Assembly: GCF_004011695.2 (NCBI RefSeq)
Contig: NC_082408.1
Location: 171,501 to 235,500, forward strand
From: Ascochyta rabiei
Lineage: Eukaryota > Ascomycota > Dothideomycetes > Pleosporales > Didymellaceae
DNA length: 64,000 bases
Reading direction: 5' to 3'
Below the pieces are notes generated by a model. That model did not search any database. It was not told the DNA's origin and saw only the letters and a list, made by a program, of their open reading frames with translations. The position numbers were made by a program, and so were the translations under genes. Numbering within the stretch: position 1 is the stretch's first letter; the number at the start of each line of letters is the position of its first letter. Positions 10,577-21,213 of this stretch are shown here, piece after piece.

Positions 10577-11355
10577 GCGTGAATTGAGTGTTTCGATAGC
10601 ATTGCATTGTAGGCGTTGTGCATCATCTTATCTGGCAGGCTGATCCTTGGATGGTGTCTGTGTATCGCAGATTTACAAATTTACTGCGTATTTTTTTTCA
10701 TGTATGAGGGAATCAATGGCGCAATCACCCATCGGCGAAACTACTAGACTGCTTACTTGTCACAACCACTCGCTTTCTCGATCTCAGCTTGAATCTTGAT
10801 GGTGGTCTGCTAGCGTCGAACGCGTCTCGATTCGCTCACGCGTTTTTTCGCGTTCGCACGTTCATGGTACTCGACGTTTGCTCTGCATTGCTTACGACTT
10901 GCCTTTGCGTATGCTACACTTGGAATGCGACGTCAATTACGCTGCACGCACGCTGGTACGTTGTCCTTGCGCCTGTCTGATCTGCTCGGTGACGTCGGCC
11001 ACATCGATGCACCTTGCTCAGACATACTCGAGCTTCAGCGCCAAGCTCGATACGATGCGGTCGCTTGCATGACCCTATCTACTGCCAGTGTTGAGCCATC
11101 TCCCGCCGCGGATCACCTCCCGAGCTCCTCCTTGCACAAAGGCTCTGTCCTTGACTTGCAGGTAATCCGGCAGGACTCTCGATTGCCCAGTGGTGGTAGG
11201 CAAGATCTTGAACCCGGGATTTGACGTCGTCTGGTGCTCAAGTAGCATCTCAAGGAATGCACTGCACCATCTGGCGCCGCTCGAGAAGGCCAGATCGTTG
11301 AGGCTGTCGATGATACACCGTTGCAGGTGCGGTTCCAACATCTTCAAAGAAGTGG
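10577..11355. other. Intergenic stretch, no gene identified
   Basis: This is the downstream region of PHO8. It carries several open frames below 130 codons in both strands, including one at 11075-11461 on the minus strand, with no recognisable motif. It could contain the upstream part of the truncated gene that follows. Confidence 0.4.
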
Positions 11356-12289
11356 ATGCAGTACAAGGAAGAAATGGAACAACTTCATACCGCTGTCCAA
11401 CGCGCGATGACAGTCTCAGAATCAAAACCAGTGCTTGCGTCAAAAACTGGAAGTGCTCCAACTGACGTCCAAGCTGCCACCATATCTATTGATGACAGCC
11501 AAACGTACACAATTCCACGGAAAGCGTGTCGAACTTGGCCAGTAGGAGTCCTTCCTCTCCTAGTCTCACTTGAAGCCTTACTGACTGATACAGTGCATGG
11601 ACGCATTCTTCGGAGATTGGCTTAGTAAAGATGAATGCGCTCAAAAATGTATCGCTGATGGTAATTTTACCCTTGAGGACACATACGACGGCGCCATTTA
11701 CCCCAACCTCTGGGAGACCGTAACTATGCCAATTTCGCACGTGGAATTCTCTCCGCAATTGCCAACAGAAGTTATGACAGCGGCCCCTCCCCGTATTCCG
11801 GAAACCAAACCTGAGCCTGAAATCTGGCATGAGAATCGAATCCAGTATAGGATCAGTTACTACGAGCGACACGAACACGGTGGTCGTCCAGAGTTTGTAA
11901 GTGAGGATGTCTACACGGAGCCAATTGAACTCGAGATCTCCAATGAACACGACAGAGTTACTCTCTTGGAAGGAAGGAAGCAAACCGAGGTGTCGCCTGA
12001 CCCGCTGGGACATACCAACGACTTTGGTGCTAGAAGAGGAAACACGAAACTCTCAAAATTACGCCAAGCTGACGTAGGCAGCGAGCCAACAGGGAAAACA
12101 TTCTCTCCTTATCTGTTGAACATTCTCAAATCCGCCGTCGAGTACTCAGCCGAACCACCTATAGATGACAACGAAGGGTTGAACACTGGGCTCTTTGCGT
12201 ATCCATATAGGGATTTGTACCATGATCTCGAAGACCTTCGGAGGTATAAGACACGGACGATTCGGTTCTCCACCGCATCTGGTAGGTAA
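11356..12289 (+). pseudogene. Truncated DUF7025-like (fungal AAA-ATPase N-terminal region) gene
   Basis: The best model is an exon at 11356-11541 (MQYKEEMEQLHTAVQRAM, coiled-coil-like), an intron starting GTAGGA and ending ACTGATACAG at 11594, and an exon at 11595-12289. The later part reads SPYLLNILKSAVEYSAEPP and LFAYPYRDLYHDLEDLRRYK, which resembles the helical region (DUF7025) found before the AAA+ ATPase domain in large fungal proteins. No ATPase domain follows: the frame ends at 12287-12289 and the next gene, on the other strand, ends 85 bp later. It is therefore either a truncated relic or a small stand-alone gene. The family assignment rests on my reading of a few motifs and is tentative. 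Confidence 0.4.
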
Positions 12290-12373
12290 CTATTAGGCTC
12301 AGACTGGCTCGGGTTCAAATATACAGCAGGAACCTACCATTCGCGATCCAGATCTAGTGGAACGACACAACAC

Positions 12374-13552
12374 CTACGCAGTCTCCTCGGGAATAGCAAC
12401 CCCCAGCGCCCTATACACCTCCCAAACATAGTCCTTGGCCAACCCACTCCCCAGCCCCTGACTGACCATCTTGTTCATGGCGTACGTAATCGTCACGCCC
12501 CTCCCAACATCCATAATCGCCACACTACCACCCCACCCACCCCAGAAACAGATCTTGCCCTCGGGAAGCCACCACCCAGCCCCACCGGGCCCCGCCCCGT
12601 TCAGCCCATACCCGATACCGAAGCGGGTGCGCGCGCCAAGGACCAGATCGGGACCGAGCGTCTGCTCGCGGAATATCAAATCCACCGTCTCTGGACGCAG
12701 CAGCTTGGTGTCGCCAACGGTGCCGTGGCAGGACACAGGCGCGAGTATCTTCGCCAGCCCACGCGCATTGGTGTGGCCGTTGGCGGCAAACACCGTAGCG
12801 GCGCGCCAGGCGTCCTCTGCTGCGACTCGCGCGTCCATGGGCGGATTGAGCAGCGTTCTCGCGAACACACTCGTCGGGTCGGGGGTTTGGTCCGCGGGCG
12901 GCGCAGGCGGCGCAGGCGGGGGCACCAGGTCGGCGACGCGGTGGTATTCTGATTTGGCGACGCCGAAGGAAAAGTCGGCGCCCAGCGGGGTCGTGAGCTC
13001 GTCGGCCACGAAGCGCGCGAGCGGTTTGCCCGTGGTGCGGGAACAGAGCTCGCTGAGCAGGTGGCCCATGGTTAGGCTGTGGTAGCCCGATGCGGTGCCC
13101 GGCGTCCACCAGGGTTCTTGGGCCGCGAGGCGCGCGGTCGAGGTCTCCAGGTCGTACATGTCTGCCATGGTGATGTCGCCCTCCCAGCCCGAGACGCCCG
13201 AGGAGTGCGACAGCACGTGGCGGACCTCTACATCCTCCTTCCCGTTCCCACCGAACTCGGGCCAGTACTTCGACACCTTCTCATACGGGTCGAGCAGCTG
13301 GCGGTCGATGAGCAGCAGGGCTGCGAGACTGATGACTGTCTTGGAAGACGACCAGACGTTCGTGATGGTGTCTTCCCCCCACGGCTTGGTCTTCTCCACG
13401 TCAGCGTACCCGCCCCATAAATCAACAACTTTCTCGCCGCCCATGTCGACGACGAGCGACGCGCCCAGTTCTTCCCCCGCGGCGAGTTTGGATTCCAGCA
13501 GTGCCTTCACCGCGGTGAAGCGCGCGCCGCAGGTTCCCGAGACTTGAGCCAT
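12374..13552 (-). CDS. Serine beta-lactamase-like esterase (class C / LACTB family)
   Basis: This is a 392-residue intronless gene starting MAQVSGTCGARF. The beta-lactamase/transpeptidase-like domain spans almost the whole protein. The catalytic SxxK motif is Ser68-Ser-Ser-Lys71 in TNVWSSSKTVISLAALLLIDR. HVLSHSSGVSGW and PGTASGYHSLTMGHLLSELC follow, where the second catalytic Tyr of the family (YxN/YxS) is expected as Tyr-His-Ser. A Gly-Trp-rich C-terminal block (CFWGGWGGSVAIMD) matches the usual third motif region. There is no signal peptide. Fungal members hydrolyse esters or lactones and some sit in secondary-metabolite clusters, but no cluster is visible here. A proline-rich loop (VPPPAPPAPPADQTPDP) near residue 215 is an insertion. 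Confidence 0.9.
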   Translation of the reverse strand: MAQVSGTCGARFTAVKALLESKLAAGEELGASLVVDMGGEKVVDLWGGYADVEKTKPWGEDTITNVWSSSKTVISLAALLLIDRQLLDPYEKVSKYWPEFGGNGKEDVEVRHVLSHSSGVSGWEGDITMADMYDLETSTARLAAQEPWWTPGTASGYHSLTMGHLLSELCSRTTGKPLARFVADELTTPLGADFSFGVAKSEYHRVADLVPPPAPPAPPADQTPDPTSVFARTLLNPPMDARVAAEDAWRAATVFAANGHTNARGLAKILAPVSCHGTVGDTKLLRPETVDLIFREQTLGPDLVLGARTRFGIGYGLNGAGPGGAGWWLPEGKICFWGGWGGSVAIMDVGRGVTITYAMNKMVSQGLGSGLAKDYVWEVYRALGVAIPEETA

Positions 13553-14613
13553 GATTGCCGATTGACGGAGGATTTGATGGAGGAGAGGGTTGCTTGTGTA
13601 CGAAGCTGCTCTGCTCTGCTGGTATTACTTCCCCACACAGCGAGACAGCAGCGCTTTGTACGCGCGTGCTGACATGGCTGCCTGGTAGGATTGCTTCGTC
13701 CTGATGTAGCTTGCTCAAGCGAGCACGCGAAGTCGGCCGAGAATGTGGGGCCAAGCGGTGGCTCGGCCAATGTGCGTGCATGCAGCATTCGACGGTGCAT
13801 CGTGTTGGGTACGCTCTACCTACCATAGAACAGATGGTGCGCTGGGGCACCCACTGTAGGGGGAGCAGATGCCCTATGCAGGCGCGGATACGCTGGCTTT
13901 AGACCCGCGCCAGGGCTGCATGGTGCGTGCTTGGGATGTTGGCGTTGCGCGTACAGCCAGACGTCTCTACAGGCGCCGGTCGTTCGAGACGTCGACAGTC
14001 GTCGTAGGTAGATACGCCGTGTCTATTTCTCGTTGGCCCGAAACACCAATCCAACCTACTGCAGAGAGCAGCACGAAGCTGGTCGTGTGCAGCTGGCTCA
14101 CGTCTCAAAAAAAAAAAGCGGTCGAGTTGCAAACTAAGCGCGTAGGTAGAGATTGGCAAGTTCCTCACTTACCTGCAAAAGTGGACAGCCACTCAAAACA
14201 ACAAAAGTTCCTCCACACATACACACAGCTTGCTGATCAGTATTCTACAACGGGAAAATAGACACAGAGTAGTATATCAAGACAAACACCGCTGCGCCTC
14301 CCCCTACCTACGTCCCAGTCCCTCCCTCCAGCCAGCGTCGGTTTTTCGCAGACGGAGGTCAAACACGAGCATGTCGGATCTGACGTTGATACCGTAGTAC
14401 CCCGCGGGACATTTTTGACTGTCTAGAGAGTGGTAGGAGAAGATATGCACTTAATTATATACATCTTTCTGTACGACTGGCTATAAAGCTAGTGAGAGTA
14501 GTTGAAGTAAATCTAAATATGAGAAAGTCAGAGGAAAAGTTTATGGAAGGAGAGGAAAAGTAGAGTAAACAGTGGTATTGCGAGCTTTATATATCCAGAG
14601 AGGCAACGAAGAG
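13553..14613. other. Intergenic spacer, beta-lactamase-like promoter / GH43 3' flank
   Basis: About 1.06 kb with no recognisable gene. It contains a short poly-A run at 14107-14117 and AT-rich sequence near 14440-14560. Open frames here (for example 13869-14261 plus) show no motif. Confidence 0.4.
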
Positions 14614-16121
14614 CTACTTGAGGAACTTGTTGATCAAGCCCCTACCCTCCTTGACCAGGTTCTTCATCTCGCTCTTGAGGTTCGCGCTACCACTCGCGTT
14701 GCCGTGCTCGCCATGCGCGCCGCCCTGGATATACTGCCCTCCTCCGCCGCCGCCGGCCCCGCCAGCGTGGCCTTTTCCTCCGCATTGGCCCCCGGGGCAG
14801 CCTTGGACGAAGTGGTTCACGTCGGCGCAGCAGCGTCCGCACTCTCCGCTGCCCATGAAGGGACCGCCCTGGCCCCAGCCGACGCGCATGACGCGTGCCT
14901 TGCGGCCTTCCCAGCCGGTTTTGGCGTCGGTGGCGTGGAAGACGCCCCAGACTTCTGCACCGCCGGGGCCGTTGACGAGCACAAAGTTGCCGTGGCCCGG
15001 GCCGTAGGGTGGGCTGTCGTCGCGACTGGCTTGGAGCAGCGGGTTGTTGGATTTGGCCCATGAGCGGGGGTCCAGAGGGTGGCCTCCCGTCCAGTAGAGA
15101 ACGTTCATCTTGTACTCGTGCGTCCAGGAACCCGCGCAAGAGTAAACAAGGCCCATCCATCGTCCATCGGGCGAAGACAAGAACTGCGGCCCTTCGTTAA
15201 TGCCGCTGGAGCCTGAGAACTCGAACGGCAGATCCGGTGTGCTAATGCGGATGGGGTGACCGGTGCATTGCGTAGGAGATGTCATCTGGATGATGTAGAT
15301 TTCTTGCCGCGACTCATTCTCGTGGACGCCTGGAGGCCAGCCTGAGTACGCGAAAAACATGTTGCCACCAAGGGTGATGACTGTGCCGTCGATAGCCCAC
15401 TGATCATCTGGAAGTCCACCGACACGTCCAAAGAATTTCCAATCATCCGGGACTAGAGGTGACTGGTCTGCGGGTGGCCCCTCAAGAATGAACATGCGGT
15501 GCGACTTATTGCCGTGCTTTGGATCGTCGGCCGCGAAGTAGACATACCAACGGCCGTGGATGGCGTGAAGTTCTGGCGCCCATACATCGCCCGAGTACGG
15601 TTGATCTTTTGGCGCCCACCTGGCAGCGTCAATTGCTGACACTGAAACATGCAGATCGTGTGGGCACGAGCAACCAGGTACGCCTGCTCCTTCAACACTC
15701 ACCATATGATATCTTTCTTGCACCTCTTCTCAAAGTCAAACAGACTGTCTGCCGACCAGATCTCGACTGAGCAACCGGTAGTCCATGTCTTTGCGAATCA
15801 GCACGCGCCCGCTCCTCGAGCGTTGCATTTGCTCACCATATAGTACGTGCCCTTATCCCAGAGCACGTACGGATCAGCACAGCTCTTTTCCGTGATCGTC
15901 AGGATAGAGTCGTTGTACTGCGGCCTCTGCATATTCATCTGAGAATGGGTCTGCTGCCCAGGGAACGCCATTGCGCGGTGCTCGCCTGTCCTCCTCTTTC
16001 TCTCGCGGCTTGCTTTCTCCCGCGTTTTCGGTCTACTCAGAGACGGTATTGCTAGATAGGCGGAGGACGCGGTGGACACAGCTGGATCCAGATGTGCGGT
16101 TGAAGTAAAGCGGGAGGGCAT
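14614..16121 (-). CDS. Glycoside hydrolase family 43 (arabinanase/xylosidase-type)
   Basis: The model has three exons, 15837-16121, 15703-15788 and 14614-15619, giving 458 residues. Introns of 48 bp (GTGAGC...AAAG) and 83 bp (GTGAGT...GCCAG) keep phase; the second splice rebuilds a Trp codon so that DIIWWAPKDQ reads through. All three GH43 acidic residues are visible: general base Asp83 in CADPYVLW, the pKa-modulating Asp in WAIDGTV, and the acid Glu in INEGPQFL; DVWAPELHAIHGRWYVYFAA is the family's second blade. No signal peptide is seen with either the first ATG or MAFPGQQ (residue 51), unusual for a polymer-degrading enzyme. The C-terminus adds a CGRCC...C segment and a Gly-rich stretch. 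The exact substrate is unknown. Confidence 0.88.
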
Positions 16122-17022
16122 CTGTCACAGGGTACCCAAGTCCGCTAGTGACGTCATGCCGCGACAAGCTGCGTATGAAGAGCCGGTCCGTTTCATTTGA
16201 TGCGGACAACGAGGTGAAGAAGCCAAGTCCTCCAAGGTGTGCGAAGCAGCGAAGAGAGTTTTGGCGTTGATGGAGTTTGTACCGGGCGGGTCACCAAATC
16301 CTGCAGGAGCGATGCACCGCAACGAAGCACCGCAAGTAGCAAGTAGACAAGCAGCAGACTCGGGCCGCAGTCTGGAAGTGCGGATTTCTATTCTCTCCTA
16401 CAGCGCGCGTTTAACTTTAATAGCATGCCTACTTACTTTGCGCATTAGCGGTACAAAGAGCTCAGATATCATGTAAAGCGCTTAAGACGTACAACATAAC
16501 AACCCCTAAATAGATAAGAATAACAGCAGAGTAAAGTATAAGCTGTTCATACTGTTACATGCTTATTAGGTAAGGAGTTGAGGCATCTAATATAGATAGT
16601 GTAATTGCGGATTTCTATTCTCTCCTACAGTGCGCGTTCCACCCTGATAGCATGCCTGCTTGATTTATGCATTAGATGTACAAAGTGTATAGATAATATT
16701 TAGAGCGCTCAAGACGCGCGACACGATAACCCCGGAACAGACAAGAAGGATGGTAGGGTAAAGCATAAGCCATTTGTAATGTTGCATGCTCGCAAGGTAA
16801 AGAGTCGAGGTATCCAACATGAACAGGGTGCAGACAGCGCAGCATAATACGGGTGCCGGATGCCGGATGCCGCCAGCGATCCTTCAAACCCGCTGGACCC
16901 TGCATCTAAGCAAATCCAACACAGGTAGGTATAACGTAAAAAACAGAAAAGCCAAGCGCAACATGAGTACGTGAAGGAACCCGCTATGATCCCGGAAGCA
17001 AGCAGAAGATGTGTTGCGCGAA
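16122..17022. other. Intergenic region with a RIP-marked tandem duplication
   Basis: This separates the GH43 start from the SPA2 stop. No gene was recognised. Its main content is the duplicated block described separately (16381-16834). A small cluster of short direct repeats (GGATGCCGGATGCCG) lies near 16859-16873. Confidence 0.5.
16381..16834 (+). repeat. Tandem duplication of ~227 bp, one copy RIP-mutated
   Basis: Copy 1 (16381-16607) and copy 2 (16608 to about 16834) both start CGGATTTCTATTCTCTCCTA and align over their full length. Most differences are C/T or G/A, with copy 1 carrying the T or A: for example TCTAATATAGATAG in copy 1 against TCCAACATGAACAG in copy 2. A few differences go the other way or are indels. 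This pattern fits RIP acting unevenly on a linked duplication. Confidence 0.85.
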
Positions 17023-20000
17023 TTAAAAGTCGGTCTTGAGAGTCTGATCGACTGTCAGCTCGCCAGATTCGATGCGATCGACGCGGAGGACGAGTTCCTG
17101 TCAGGTGTGAGCGAGTGAGCCAGATTGCGGTTGAGGTGACATACCTTGAGAGCTCTAGCAGTCTTGAAAGCTAGTGGAGGAACCTTGTCGCGTCCGCCGT
17201 TTCTGATGTCGATGTCGAGCATGTCACGTCGGCAGTCGTCAAGAACCTGAATGACGGGGATTGCATGCTTTTGTAAAGCAGGATTGGACAGCTGTTTGAC
17301 GGCATCGTACGTCCTGTCGCCGGTGTCGTCAACGGCTCGGGAGATGTCTTGGATGTAGTCGTACATTTGCTGCTCTTCGGCTGGTGTAGAGGTGGGGCTT
17401 GACCGGATTAGATTGACAAGTGGCTGGATGCTTTGCACCAACAGAGCCGTTTGGTCTTCAAGGTAGTTCTGATCGACTGTTAGCCCGGATCCATACGGCC
17501 ACTCGATCAACGTACCTTGAAATCCGTCATACCACCATCATCTCGACTGTTGACGCCATTCAAGCCGGCGCTTTCACGACCATACCCGCTGTAGGGGGAG
17601 CTGTAACCACTATAGCCGGTCGCGTTGCTGCCTTTGCTGCTCAGCCCACGCTGGTGTCCACGGCCGGGACCAACTCCGTTCGCGTTGATGCTGCTGGTGT
17701 TCTCACTTGCATTATTGCCCACGCTGTTCGGCGTAAAGGCGCCGTAGCCACCGAAAACTGTAGGTTTGAGCGGCATCGGCATGTCGTTGTTTTCTTGGCG
17801 GTCAGACTGGTCACGGTCCAGCTCGCTGTCTGGTGTCGATCGGACCTTGACTAGCTTAACAAGCTCGACTACAGCAGTAGACAAATGGCTGGCAGCGGCG
17901 TCGAGAAGACTGACTGGCAAGAGGCCGTTCGAAGAGGCGTGATTTTTCGTGGCCGTGATGAGGTTGTTGGCGGTGGCGCTGACACGCGACTTCAACTTGG
18001 CTTGCTGCCTCTCTGGAGTTGCCGTGAGATCGATACTGACGCTGCTGGTGGGTGATTGCATCTGCGAGAGGGGCGTGCTGTCGATTTCCCCAGTGATTGC
18101 TCGTACACACTGGACGACGTTGCGCATGCTTTCCAGGGTTTGCTCAGCATCCACCCTCCGCGCCTTCTGGAGGAGCTCGTCGATGCTGAGTTGGAAATTG
18201 GTAACGTGGACGTCCCTGACCAATCCATCCGGTGTCGTCAAGCTAGAATCGCGGCTGTAGTTGGCAATGTTGGGCGATGCGAGGCCTGACAAGCCGATCG
18301 AGGAGGCTTTGAGGGTTCGTAACTGCGTCTTCGATCGTGCGTAGCGAGACTTCCACTCCTTGAGCTCTGCCTCTAGAGATGCCACCTGATTTGTGAGTCG
18401 CTCCTCTTTCTCGACAGCAGCATCGCTGCGCGCAGACAGCTCCCGCATCTCTTGCAACGATGTAAAGGCGTCTTTTCGGACCTCGTCCGCAACCTGTTGT
18501 TGCTCGCTCAGCTCGAGCTCGAGCTCTTCGCATCGTTGTCTCCATTCGTGGCTGCCATTGTTGTATGCTTGCTGAGGGGGATTCGACTCGAGGTCGGCAA
18601 GCTGCGCTCGCAGGCTCTGCTGCTCTTGTTCGTGGTCGCTGCGTATCCTGTCTAGCTCGGAACGTAAAGAGGCGTTGAGACTCTCTGCCTGTTCGACCTT
18701 GTCTTGCAGCGTGTAACGAAGCTGGTCCCAGTCGGCGCGCTCTGATGCGTTGTTCTGGAGAGTGTTAGCATGGTGTCGTTGTGCTGGCAGCCAAACGACT
18801 CACGCTGTCTTTTGTGCTGTGCGCCTCCTTTGCCCGCTGCAGCTCCTCGTCTCTGTGCTGTAACGTGCGTTCCAGGGCGCTTGTCTTGCTCTGGAGCTCT
18901 GCGACCTGGCTCTGTAGTTCTGCCACCATTTTCTCCTGCGCCATGCTCACGCTCTTGGCGCTCTTGTTGGTCTGCCGCCTGGCAGCAGCGCCTTCCAGGT
19001 TGAAGGCGTCGTCGTCGTCGTCGTCGGCAGCGCTGTCGTCGTCGTCTTCCACCAGGATGCCCTTGTTCGGGACGATTGTGTTTTGCTGAAAAGTCTTGGG
19101 CAGCGCTCGCCCGAAGTCGTTGGGCTGCGGCCCTGGCCCCAGTGCTCCTGGGGGCGCTTGCATGCCTCGTGGGTCTCCTTGTGGAGGCGGCGCTCTGTAG
19201 CCGGGCGCTGGCGGCGGGCGACCAGCCATGCCCATGCGGCTGTCCATGCCCATGCGGCTGTCCATGCGGCTGTCCATGCTCCCATTCGGTGTTCCTGCGC
19301 GGCTGGGCGGCCCTCTGTTGCTGATGCGACTCGCGACGCTGGCTGCGGGACTGGCGGAGCGGGCCAGGTCGGGGGTGGTGAAGCGGGGGAAGCGGCGCTC
19401 GAGCTCGTAGAAGACGTCGGTGGCGAGCTGGCGGAAGCGCTCGAGGGGCAGCGTGGACAGCTTCTGGCGCGCCTGGTTGCGCTTTGGGTGGAAGTTGTTC
19501 TTGGGCAGCAGGAAGTTGGGGGTGTCGTTGGCGGGGGCGCCGGGCCCTCCACGCTTGCGGTCGGCCTCCCTGCGCAGCGACTCGTCGTAGACGTCGGTGC
19601 TGAGCTCCTGGAACTGGACGGCGGACAGGCGGGTGAGTTTGTCCTTGGCTCGGCTGGGGCGCGGGTTGCCGTGGGCGTCGTTGAGGTAGGGCCCCAGGTA
19701 GACGCGGAGGACGCGAAAGTGCTCGGCCATGGTGTCCTCGAGGCTCTGCATCTTGCGGGTGCTCATGCCGGCGTCGCTGCCCGCGAGGCTCGAGGCATAC
19801 AGGCCGGTGCCGTCGCTGGAGCGGCCGACGGAGCTGGGCGGCGAGGGGTTGCCGTTTGGCTGCTGGCGCATTCCATTGAGCATGGCGCCATCGGTGGTGG
19901 TGGCGTGGGCAGGGTTGAGGCTGGGGTGAGTCGACTTGGGGTGGTTCGAGTTGGGGGGGTTCGAGTTGGGGGGGTTCGAGTTGGGGGGGTTCGAGTTGGG

Positions 20001-20784
20001 GTGGTTCGAGTTGGGGGGGTTCGAGTTGGAGCGGTTCGAGTTGGGGGGTTCGAGTTGGGGTGGTTCGAGTTGGGGGGGTTCGAGTTGGGGTGGTTCGAGT
20101 TGGGGGGGTTCGAGTTGGAGTGGTTCGAGTTGGAGTGGTTCGAGTTGAGGTTCGAGTTGGAGTGGTTCGAGTTGAGGTTCGAGTTGGAGTGGTTCGAGTT
20201 GGAGTGGTTCGAGTTGGGGTTCGAGTTGGAGTGGTTCGAGTTGGAGTGGTTCGAGTTGGAGTGGTTCGAGTTGGAGTGGTTCGAGTTGGGGTGGTTCGAG
20301 TTGGGGGGGTTCGAGTTGGAGTGGTTCGAGTTGAGGTTCGAGTTGAGGTTCGAGTTGGAGTGGTTCGAGTTGAGGTTCGAGTTGGAGTGGTTCGAGTTGA
20401 GGTTCGAGTTGGAGTGGTTCGAGTTGGAGTGGTTCGAGTTGGAGTGGTTCGAGTTGGAGTGGTTCGAGTTGGGGTGGTTCGAGTTGGGGGGTTCGAGTTG
20501 GAGTGGTTCGAGTTGAGGTTCGAGTTGAGGTTCGAGTTGGAGTGGTTCGAGTTGAGGTTCGAGTTGGAGTGGTTCGAGTTGGGGTTCGAGTTGGAGTGGT
20601 TCGAGTTGGAGTGGTTCGAGTTGGGCTGGCTGTTGCTGCCGCCGTACTGGCTGCCTCCGTAGGTGCTGGGCGGCAGGGTGGGCGAGTAGGGGTTTTCGCT
20701 GGCCAAGCTTGTGTAGCGGGTGATGGGCGACCACTCGTGGCTGTCGGTCGAGACGGGCGACCGCGTGCCATTGCGCGTGTTCAT
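17023..20784 (-). CDS. SPA2: Spa2-like polarity scaffold with internal Asn-Ser minisatellite, frame broken twice
   Basis: This encodes a polarisome scaffold that localises formin and MAPK components to hyphal tips. Exons are 18804-20784, 17516-18754, 17145-17468 and 17023-17097, with introns of 47-49 bp; all junctions keep phase. The two Spa2 homology (GIT-type) repeats are clear: LSAVQFQELSTDVYDE and LSTLPLERFRQLATDVFYELERR. A coiled coil follows (LQSQVAELQSKTSALERTL and exon 2), then a conserved C-terminal domain ending ELVLRVDRIESGELTVD. Residues ~50-285 come from a 12/15-bp repeat array encoding NSNHSNSN. Within it two units have six Gs instead of seven (20486-20491, 20043-20048), each shifting the frame by one. 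Exon 1 is 1,981 nt, two short of a multiple of three, which fits. As written, the N-terminus and the SHD are not in one frame. Confidence 0.9.
19930..20635 (+). repeat. Coding minisatellite in SPA2 (TTCGAGTTG-based 12/15-bp units)
   Basis: About 700 bp of tandem units built on TTCGAGTTG: 15-bp forms (TTCGAGTTGGAGTGG, with GGGGGGG or GGGGTGG variants) and 12-bp forms (TTCGAGTTGAGG or TTCGAGTTGGGG). On the minus strand the coding frame reads NSNHS/NSNL/NSNP. Every unit is a multiple of three except two 14-bp units. All six frames are open across it, which creates long spurious plus-strand frames (for example 19083-20516). Confidence 0.95.
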
Positions 20785-21056
20785 GGCGATGCTGACTGTC
20801 GTGTTTCACCGCGCGGGCGGCCGCCGTCGCTGCTAGCGTGCTCAGGGCGTGTGGGCGTTGGCCTCGGACGTCAGCTCAGCGCACAGCGTCGGTCGCCGGA
20901 GGGCGTGAGGCTGCTGCGAAGCCGGGCCGGGCAAGCGTGCAACTCTCCAGGCGGTGCAGAGTCCAAGGGTACGACAGCCGGCTCTAGTCGTCGTGGTCGC
21001 AGTGGGCGGCGTGGCGGGCGTGAAGGAGCGACATGGACAATCACAGCCTGTCACAG

Positions 21057-21143
21057 TAACGACAACGACAACAACAGCAGCAGCAGCAGCAACGACAACA
21101 ACAACAACAACAGCAGCAGCAGCAGCAGCAACGACAACAACCA

Positions 21144-21213
<70 letters not shown>
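21057..21213 (+). repeat. CAA/CAG trinucleotide tract upstream of SPA2
   Basis: Alternating blocks of CAA (ACA) and CAG (AGC) repeats with a nearly pure CAA run at about 21143-21211. They lie about 270-430 bp upstream of the SPA2 start codon, probably in its leader or promoter, where the transcript strand would be GTT-rich. Confidence 0.85.

Noticed and set aside
11200..11230. Possible tRNA T-arm (GAACCCGGGATTTGAC)
   Set aside because: The stems around it do not form a cloverleaf and the T-loop does not match GGTTCRANYCC on either strand.
12525..13109. Overlapping frames within the beta-lactamase-like gene (both strands)
   Set aside because: High-GC shadows; only the 392-codon frame has the SxxK and downstream motifs.
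19083..20516. A 477-codon plus-strand frame rich in FELEWFELRF repeats
   Set aside because: It is the antisense of the SPA2 minisatellite, which has no stops in any frame; the minus strand holds the conserved Spa2 domains and splice sites.
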